Source: Halisarca cf. caerulea (taxonomy: Eukaryota > Porifera > Demospongiae > Chondrillida > Halisarcidae). From it: 64,000 nucleotides of DNA. The DNA is taken from NCBI GenBank assembly GCA_963170055.1, contig CAUJGJ010000149.1:82201-146200 (forward strand), written 5' to 3'. A program made the position numbers and the translations under genes. Below, in pieces: positions 44,301-64,000 of the stretch; the stretch's first letter is position 1, and every line of letters begins with the position of its first letter. The notes beneath the pieces were generated by a model that was given only the letters and a program-made list of their open reading frames with translations, did not search any database and was not told where the DNA came from.

Positions 44301-46296
44301 AGAAGGAGTCGATCATCCTCACGAGATAGGAAAAAGCAAAGGACCAGAGGTACATATCAGTCTTGTAATTATTGGACATACATATGTATGTATGTACTAC
44401 TTGCAATGTGACATTTTCTGTATTCCTGGTACATGCACATGCAACATTACAACAATATTCAGATACCAGAAGGTCAAGAAGTAGATCGCCAAGAAGGTAC
44501 CAAATAAGTATTGTAGTATTATTTGCCAATGCATGAATAGTGTTATATTGCAAAAAAATACTTTAGAACACTGGAGAAGACAAGTGAAGAAACAATTAAT
44601 GTTGAGGAGTGTATGTTGATTTTCATACGACAAAGTATTATGACCCATTGTAACGTGCTTATATTCCTTTCTTTTAGTATCGCCCAAGGAATTGGATGAT
44701 GCTATGGCCAGTGTAATGGGTTTCTCAGGATTTAAATCTACTAAGGTGCAATAGTGTATGTTGTCTACTGTACTATACAGTACTATACACACAATGATGA
44801 CCATACCATATTCTGTCTTAAAGTATGTCACCCTAGTACGTACATTGAGCTTTGCAATTGTCTTTCTCTTGGAATAGAATTGTTCACCAACTAGGGTCTA
44901 GTCCTATCCCCATCTAGCCTGATGTACATATGTAGCCCCATGCCCATCTGGTCCTGTGCTCTTTGCACAACTTACTCTTGTTTCAAGTGTTTTTTTAAAT
45001 GGTTTTAGTGCGTTTTCCCTGTAAAATGAAGTTGCTTGAATCGAAGCTATTACGGGAAGATTTCCACTGAAGTTGAGAAGGAACACCATCAAATCTTGTA
45101 AGATCAAGAAACTAAACATACAGCTACTTGACTTGATCAATGTTACTCACCTAGAAGCAAAGGCTCACACAAAAGAACACTAAAATTGACGATCATCAAA
45201 TGTGTGCCTTGTGCACATACTCTTCTAGTCTCGCATTGCCACTATGCTGATCCGAAACTGGCTGATCCAGTGAATGTATGGGATTTGCCTTTTGATACAT
45301 ATTTTCTCAATTTAAAAATTTAAATATTGTTTCAAAACCTACAAAGGCACTTCACACTAACAATTGGCCCACTGGCGAAACATGAGACATCTGGACCCTT
45401 CCTGGAGACCTGAATCTTAGTTTAAAAAAAAAAAAACTTTGAGAAGAAGATCAAAGAAGAAACTTGAATTCTAATTGTTTGTGGAGCCATACTTCATAGT
45501 TTAGAATTCAAAGTTACCATAGACTGATGCAGATTTTTGTGAGTTGGGCTGTGATCGCCAAAAAATTAAGAGTCGACCATTAATTGCTATTATGTACGTA
45601 TTATTAGAATATGTATACAGTGTTAAATGCGAAATATAAGGGTTTTTTTTTTCAAATTTTCTTCAACATGTAAGCAATATTATCATAGCAAATTTTAAGC
45701 CCACAACAATCCGCATCTATGGTATTTACAGTGGAATCTCTCTAAACCGAAGCCTCTGTAATCTGGGACCCTCCCTAAACTGGGTGTGTTTTCAAGTCCT
45801 GCTCTCTATATTTGCTGTACATATAGAACCTCTCTAAACTGAGCCATGGGTAGACTACTAATTAATGTGACAGCCATGTTTTTGGTACATGTTGACTTGA
45901 AGCTTATTTCCCATCTTGCTTATGCAGTATGTACTATCATATTATATGTATTATGAAGTGCCAACACAATTTGTCTTGAGCTGCAAGCATGGGAGAATGG
46001 CACCCTCATCAAATTCCCCTATAGCAACATGGTACACTGCATGCCATACACACTTTCCCAGTGCCCCCTATAAATGTACACATGCATGGTATTATCCCAG
46101 TAAACCCCCATTGTCCTGCATGTTCTCAAATAATCTTATATAGGTATTCTATTGTCTTTCTGTATATATCCCTTAGGGAAAGCGCGTTGGAGGAAGCTGC
46201 AATGCAAGTGGTATTGCCAATAAATCAGTGAAAAAATATAGACAATATATGAACAGACGTGGTGGCTTCAATCGGCCTTTGGACCGTATCAAATAG
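41369..46296 (+). CDS. SNRNP27: SNRNP27, U4/U6.U5 tri-snRNP 27-kDa protein (complete)
   Basis: Spliceosome tri-snRNP component that influences 5' splice-site choice (family knowledge). Six exons in consistent phase: 41369-41414, 44158-44349, 44463-44496, 44567-44610, 44678-44745, 46177-46296; 167 residues (human 155). The start [15 protein letters not shown] is nearly the human N-terminus. A long Arg/Ser/Asp-rich region follows, then a short acidic linker ([20 protein letters not shown]). The family-defining C-terminus reads [17 protein letters not shown] and [17 protein letters not shown]. Donors before exons 5 and 6 are GTATGT and GTGCAA. Intron 1 is 2.7 kb with a partial MITE; intron 5 carries a foldback-family copy. 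The stop is 256 bp from the convergent TACC stop, so 3' UTRs may overlap. Confidence 0.96.
41970..42060. mobile_element. Partial MITE end (CAGTGGAACCTCC)
   Basis: TA then CAGTGGAACCTCCATAATCC gives a clear left terminus, and an inverted GAGGTTGTTGGATTA lies near 42030. The right terminus is not preserved. In SNRNP27 intron 1. Confidence 0.45.
44886..45297 (-). repeat. Foldback-family copy, single-armed, reverse orientation
   Basis: Homologous to the reverse complement of about 61742-62160. Shared landmarks are the CATCTAGCCT/GCCCATCTGG minisatellite part, TTGTTTCAAGTGTTTTT, GATTTCCACTGAAGTTGAG, AATCTTGTAAGATC, and ATGTATGGGATTTGCC at the far end. It lacks the second arm and has an internal deletion relative to the 62-kb copy. 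Located in SNRNP27 intron 5. Confidence 0.75.
45729..45845. mobile_element. Partial MITE (CAGTGGAATCTCTCT)
   Basis: TA then CAGTGGAATCTCTCTAAACC, with two further AACCTCTCTAAACTG-like words inside. No right-hand inverted end was found. In SNRNP27 intron 5. Confidence 0.45.
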
Positions 46297-46552
46297 CTCT
46301 CATCATATGCATGCATAAACATTCCCTTGCACATGGGACTGCATTGTAAGGCTTAATACTGTACTAGTTTTCATATTATAGAAAGTTTAAATTCTCAGGC
46401 TTTTTTGTATTGTGTGCTGAAGTGGAAATTGTACATTCCAGAGCTGTTTTAACTATTCCAATTATCATTTATATAACATTTATATTAAATATACTTCATT
46501 TTACACATACATGTGCTTTAAGGCTAATGTTCCTTCACAGGGATTTGGTTCA

Positions 46553-59589
<13,037 letters not shown>

Positions 59590-59936
59590 CTTATGGAACA
59601 AAGATGAAGAAGAGCAGGTACATACCAAAGGTACGTATTCTCATTCAAACAGACAGGAAAACCAGTATACTGAAAACATTTAGGGGCTATGGAAAAGTAG
59701 AGGTACATATGCATAATAGGTTTTCTCATAGTTGCCTCATTATCATTTGACTGCAAGTACATATACGTAATTATTAAAGACATACAGGTGCCTAGATGTC
59801 AGTAGAAACACAATTTCTAATGGCATTATATTGGTAAGGCTCCATCACATGTTGATGGCAGTCCTTCAGCCAGTCCTCTCAACTTTATTTCACTGGTACC
59901 CCATTATGTACTACTTTTATATGGCTGTAAAGCAAA

Positions 59937-59937
<1 letters not shown>

Positions 59938-59969
<32 letters not shown>
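59938..59969. repeat. (AAT)n microsatellite
   Basis: About ten AAT units, followed at 59996 by TA and CAGTGAAGTCTGGATAAG, a probable decayed MITE end. Confidence 0.9.
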
Positions 59970-60226
59970 GTAAGATGACTTCCTTGAGACAAGTACAGTG
60001 AAGTCTGGATAAGTTCAATCACTAGGGACAGCAAAATAAATTCCACTTATCAGAACTCCAATTTAACAGAGTGCTCATCTTAATATAAGTAGAACGAGAG
60101 GGGACAAAAAAACTCCCTCAACTATGTAATTCAGAACTGCATTGTACGTATAGCCATCACTGTGTAGCTCTCAACCAAATTAGAATGTTTTCAAAGTAAA
60201 AATAGCAAGCTCTTTCTATTGTGATA

Positions 60227-60884
60227 CCGTACACGCTCTAATTTTCGCGGGCTTAAACTTTTGCGGATGTCGCAAATTTACGATTTTCGCATTTTTATTT
60301 TCGCTGATCCCCATCCAGTGCCTCAGTTTTTTTGTTCAAGTTAACTAGTGATAGACCTGGCTGAGTAGACCCAAGATTGCAATTAGCACTTTAAACTTCT
60401 AATGATTGCCAAGCCAAACAGGCCGGGCAATGACACAGACACGTGAGTGGTTTCTTCCTCTAAAGTGTTGCATATTTCTTTTCTAGCAGCATCTGCCATA
60501 TTTGATGAGACAACTTGTTCCAAATCTGGAAAGTTCAGACGCTTACGAACCAAAAACGAACGAATCGGGCGGCATTCTTCAATCACCGTCAGGTAGCTAC
60601 AGGCACATGCGAATGCAAACGAAGACAAAATGAAGGCAGCGGACAAGCCTATACCTTCTTTCACACCTATATTAGGTATATCATCATGGATTTAATAAGA
60701 ATACAACAAGGCACCGACAGTGCCACGCCCACTGTTCAGCAACAGCCATTTTATATCACTGTGACGGCCATTTTATATCACTGCGCAAGATTTCAAAATT
60801 TTCGCTGATTTAAACTTTCGCGGATGGCTTCCAATCCGCGAAAACCGCGAAAGTTTAGGCCCGCGATAATTAGAGCGCGTACGG
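60227..60884. mobile_element. 658-bp TA-flanked element with CCGTACxCGCTCTAAT ends
   Basis: CCGTACACGCTCTAATTTTC is inverted as TAATTAGAGCGCGTACGG (15 of 16 terminal bases), flanked by TA. Subterminal TTCGCGG and CGCGAAAGTTTA words mirror each other. The interior is GC-richer and holds a 93-codon minus-strand frame (60383-60664). It has no transposase, so it is non-autonomous. Confidence 0.85.
60383..60664 (-). other. ORF inside a non-autonomous element
   Basis: The frame reads IEECRPIRSFLVRKRLNFPD and NMADAARKEICNTLEEETTH. An internal ATG is at 60499. No domain is recognised. It could be a captured host fragment or a chance frame. Splicing to the first TACC exon (59589) does not keep phase, so I do not treat it as TACC. 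Confidence 0.25.
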
Positions 60885-61071
60885 TATACATATATGTCTT
60901 ACAGCAAGCAAGCACATTATATACACTAGCTGCCTCTTCACATACATGTACGTAGTTTGTCAGCAGGTGCAACCCTTAAATTGAGTGTAGGCATTTGGAT
61001 TACATATACATACTATGTACACATATTTGTTCAATCATGAATCTTCTGTTGGATTAAACGTGGTTGCAACA

Positions 61072-61073
61072 CA

Positions 61074-61120
<47 letters not shown>
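61072..61120. repeat. (CA)n microsatellite
   Basis: Uninterrupted CA dinucleotides in gene-free DNA upstream of TACC. Confidence 0.95.
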
Positions 61121-61123
<3 letters not shown>

Positions 61124-61741
61124 TTGGGTTTCATTTAGAGCACATTCTTTTAGAATGCTATTTAATGAGTATTACAGAAAGGTGCATATTTGCTTGAAAT
61201 GACAGGTTTCTAAGTACAATCTCCCAGTGAGATAGACACCCATGTATTACACAGTATAAAATCAGTGTATAATCATACTGTTACTATGATAATAAATGCT
61301 ATTATGGAGTACGGTAGTACTCCATATGTAGGATTGACACGGAAAAAACATGGCCACCATACATTAGTGCAAATTTTGTTTTCGTCTGAAAACTAACGAT
61401 GCAGTACAGTTAGTAACATTTAAAAGTGATATTGGTACCTTTTGGCACACTAGCTATAAGATGAAGTAGTAAAAACCCTTCGTAGGCCAATTTCTTTAAA
61501 GAACTTTGCAATTTTAGACGAAAATGTATGGCTACGCAACACCAGTACCATTTTAAGATTATTTTTATTCTTCTTCTTCTTCTTCTTATTCTTCTCGTCG
61601 TTTTTTCGAACTGGGCTACAGGTCGCCACAAAGGGTCCAGAGGTCTCATCTTTCGCCAGTGAGCTTTGATTGTTAGCGCGAAGTGCCTTTTGTAGGTTTT
61701 GAAGCAACACCTACACTTCTAAAGCGAGAAAAAATTTAATA

Positions 61742-62539
61742 GGCAAATCCCATACATTCGCCGGATCAGCCATTTTCGGATCGGCGAAATGGCTACGCGA
61801 GACTAGACATACGCATACGTGCACAAGGTCTGCACTTCGATGATCGTCGACTTCAGCGCTCTTTTCGTTCGATCATTTGTTTCTAGATGGGTACATTGAT
61901 ATTAGTCAGGTAACTGCATAGATTTCTAGTTTCGCTATCTTACAAGATTTGATCGTGTTCCTTCTCAACTGCAGTGGAAACCTATTCAAGCAACCGTTTC
62001 ACTATAAAAGGAAAAACCGCACGAACAAGGGTGTATAAAAACCATTTAAAAATGGTGCAAGGATGTAGGATTGACACAGGATCGTGCAAAAAGCCATTAT
62101 CAAAAAAGGATTCTCCAAAAACACTTGGAACAAGGTTAAGTTGCAAAACCGGTACAGGGCTAGGTGGGCAAAGGGCAAGACAGGCATAGGGCTAGACGAG
62201 CATAGGGCTACTCATGCATGAGGCTAGATGGGCATAGGGCTAGACAGAGTTTAATTGGACTGAGTGTACACTGTGCAAATTCCTACATCCCGCAGCACAT
62301 ATGTACTGTATAATGTGCTGCACATGCGGGATGTAGGAATTTGCACAGTGTACACTCAGTCCAATTAAACTCTGTCTAGCCCTATGCCCATCTAGCCTCA
62401 TGCATGTGTAGCCCTATGCTCGTCTAGCCCTATGCCTGTCTTGCCCTTTGCCCACCTAGCCCTGTACCGGTTTTGCAACTTAACCTTGTTCCAAGTGTTT
62501 TTGGAGAATCCTTTTTTGATAATGGCTTTTTGCACGATC
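61742..62539. mobile_element. Foldback element: leader plus 460-bp inverted repeat
   Basis: A leader (61742-62079), homologous to 44886-45297 in reverse, precedes a near-perfect inverted repeat, 62080-62539. The arms start GATCGTGCAAAAAGCCATTA and end TAATGGCTTTTTGCACGATC. They run through degenerate units of about 17 bp (GCATAGGGCTAGACGAG) and meet at GCAGCACATATGTACTGTAT. Each arm is about 220 bp, and I noticed only a few mismatches. No protein coding. A transcript would fold into very long dsRNA (inference). Confidence 0.88.
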
Positions 62540-62699
62540 TAAGATAAGGAGTGCAGTAACTATTGATGAAGTCAGTGCTGACATTCTAGTAAGGTGTTTT
62601 GAAGTTCATTGACAGCAACAGGGGTTCTTTAACATAAAGGTATTCAATCCTTATGTCAAGGCCTATCATTGGTCAACTGCTACATGAAGTGTGAATTGC

Positions 62700-63350
62700 A
62701 GGAGAAACAATCATATGAGGAACGGATACATGAAGTTGAGCATGGATCTTTCACCCTCCTGATTTTTCAGCACAAGGCGGTACATACGTATGAGCAAAGC
62801 GACATAACAATAAGTACAAGTGCTTTGCTTCAATGATTGCCACCAAAAGATTACGGTCATACTCAAAGATAATGAGATGGAGCAGTCAGGGCCGCATTTA
62901 GGGGGGGGTGGGGGGGGGGGGGCATTTGTCCCCCCTTGGAGATCTGTTGCCCCCCCTTGCAGATCTGCTGCCTCCCTAAACTTGTATCTCAACATATACA
63001 CTAAGGGTTCCTGAAAGGCATGATTTGTTGGAAAATGGATGAAAACAAGCTTTTATGCTATAATTTTGAAAAATTTTCTCAAGATCACTGTCACCAATCC
63101 CTTAACCCCCCTTGAATTGTACGTAAATAACATTGTTGCCTACTGTATAATACCCCCCTCCCCCCCACATACATGTAGCATTGGTACCTATAATACCCCC
63201 CCGGTCTCTGTACACCTATAAACTCCCATATTGTGTGCCCCCCCCCTAAGATTTTAGGAAGCTCAATTTGCCCCCCCTAGCCCCGAATCCTGTATGCAGC
63301 CCTGAGCAGGTTATGCCCTCCTCGGATGGACCATTATGTGCCTGAGAAAA
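62700..63350 (+). pseudogene. Retroelement relic interrupted by a MITE
   Basis: QEKQSYEERIHEVEHGSF near 62700 matches the tail seen at 40738-41074. After the insertion 62887-63304, homology resumes (CATTATGTGCCTGAG against CATCATGTGCCTCCG). Frames are broken throughout, so it is non-functional. Confidence 0.6.
62887..63304. mobile_element. MITE with CAGGGCxGCAT ends
   Basis: CAGGGCCGCATTTAG is inverted as TGTATGCAGCCCTG, with AGCAG just outside both ends (one extra T on the left). The interior is marked by G-runs and C-runs (GGGGGG, CCCCCC). Removing it restores homology of the host relic, which confirms the borders. The terminus is hAT-like but the duplication is only about 5 bp. Confidence 0.65.
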
Positions 63351-64000
63351 GCAGGCTCAAGTGACCAGCATGTACGTAATTTGTGTTGCCACCTCCCCCA
63401 TGGACCTTGCAGTTTGTGAAAGGAAGATCTGCTGAGCCAATACGTACATACGTATGTAACTTAAACAGTGTTCTCGCCAACCCATTTTAAGCAGGGCAGG
63501 CCACCCTGCTTAATTTTTGGCTTAGACCATCTTTTTTACTTTTATATAGAGTATAGAGTCCATTACTGCTTTTGTTCAGAAGCTTTGAGTGGATAGATTA
63601 GGTAAAACTGACACCATGCATATCAATGCAAACAATTCTTGTTCTCTTTTTTGAAAAGCCTCATAGGCATTATTATGTAGACTTTGAATTTCCCACTTCA
63701 CAAGATTGTTGTAAATGTGTAGAGGTCCTAGAGTAACTTGACACTAAATAATACAGAAGTGAACCAGGATAAAGGAGCTGTACACTAGCCTACTACTGCC
63801 TTATGCAAATGCAACCCTCTTCAATTATTTTTCCGGTGACCACCATGTTAAAGTAATGGTAGTACCTTTTAAATCATACTACTTACATTATGTTACACCC
63901 TATGTAAGTAGATAGGCATGTCCTGTATAATATTGCATTTCTTATAATAAGTACAGTATAACAGCAGGGCTACATTCACGGAGGTTTGGGAGGGGTGCTT
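63351..64000. other. No gene seen at right edge
   Basis: AT-rich DNA with a short palindrome TAAGCAGGG...CCCTGCTTA (about 63490-63514) of a type also hinted at near 37.93 kb (GCAGGGTAG...CCACCCTGG). No exon recognised. Confidence 0.5.

Noticed and set aside
62820..63014. Gly-rich and Pro-rich frames near 62.9 kb
   Set aside because: They translate poly-G/poly-C runs inside a MITE.

Overview
The window reads as animal nuclear DNA, most like a compact, AT-rich demosponge genome (Amphimedon-like; inferred from gene style and repeat flavour, no search was run). Coding sequence is split into short exons by GT-AG introns. The proteins are conserved eukaryotic or animal families (SKI2 helicase, WDR91, CRAMP1, SNRNP27, TACC). 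The spaces between exons are full of short inverted-repeat transposons, CA/GT microsatellites and decayed retroelements.

Layout, left to right. 1-3.2 kb: decayed non-LTR retroelement pieces, upstream of and probably inside a SKIC2 intron. 3234-7094 (+): last five exons of the Ski2-type RNA helicase SKIC2. 10135-20608 (+): complete 14-exon WDR91, including one intron with U12-type AT-AC ends. 22.5-23 kb: retroelement relic. 23804-39313 (-): CRAMP1 (Cramped), about 18 exons, from an SANT/Myb-like N-terminus to the conserved C-terminal motif. 41369-46296 (+): complete six-exon SNRNP27, divergent from CRAMP1 and ending only 256 bp from the stop of the convergent TACC gene (46553-59589, -). 60-64 kb: MITEs, a long inverted-repeat element and a retroelement relic.

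The most unusual object is a 3.14-kb TA-flanked element (27450-30593) inside a CRAMP1 intron. Its 26-bp terminal inverted repeats bound two convergent genes: an intact DD34E Tc1-type transposase (+) and an unrelated gene (-) with a basic N-terminal region, a Pro/Gln/Thr repeat region and a predicted BEN-type C-terminal domain. One in-frame stop separates the repeat region from the BEN part. Tc1/mariner elements normally carry only a transposase, so this looks like a cargo-bearing Tc1 element.

Other notable structure: a foldback repeat family with near-perfect arms of about 220 bp; nested TA-flanked MITEs; a 99.7% identical 1.1-kb duplication beside an assembly gap; a TACC splice donor formed by a GT microsatellite; and several dispersed hairpin families. 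The host genes cover RNA decay (SKIC2), endosome maturation (WDR91), chromatin or transcription (CRAMP1), splicing (SNRNP27) and centrosome/spindle (TACC); they are neighbours, not a pathway.
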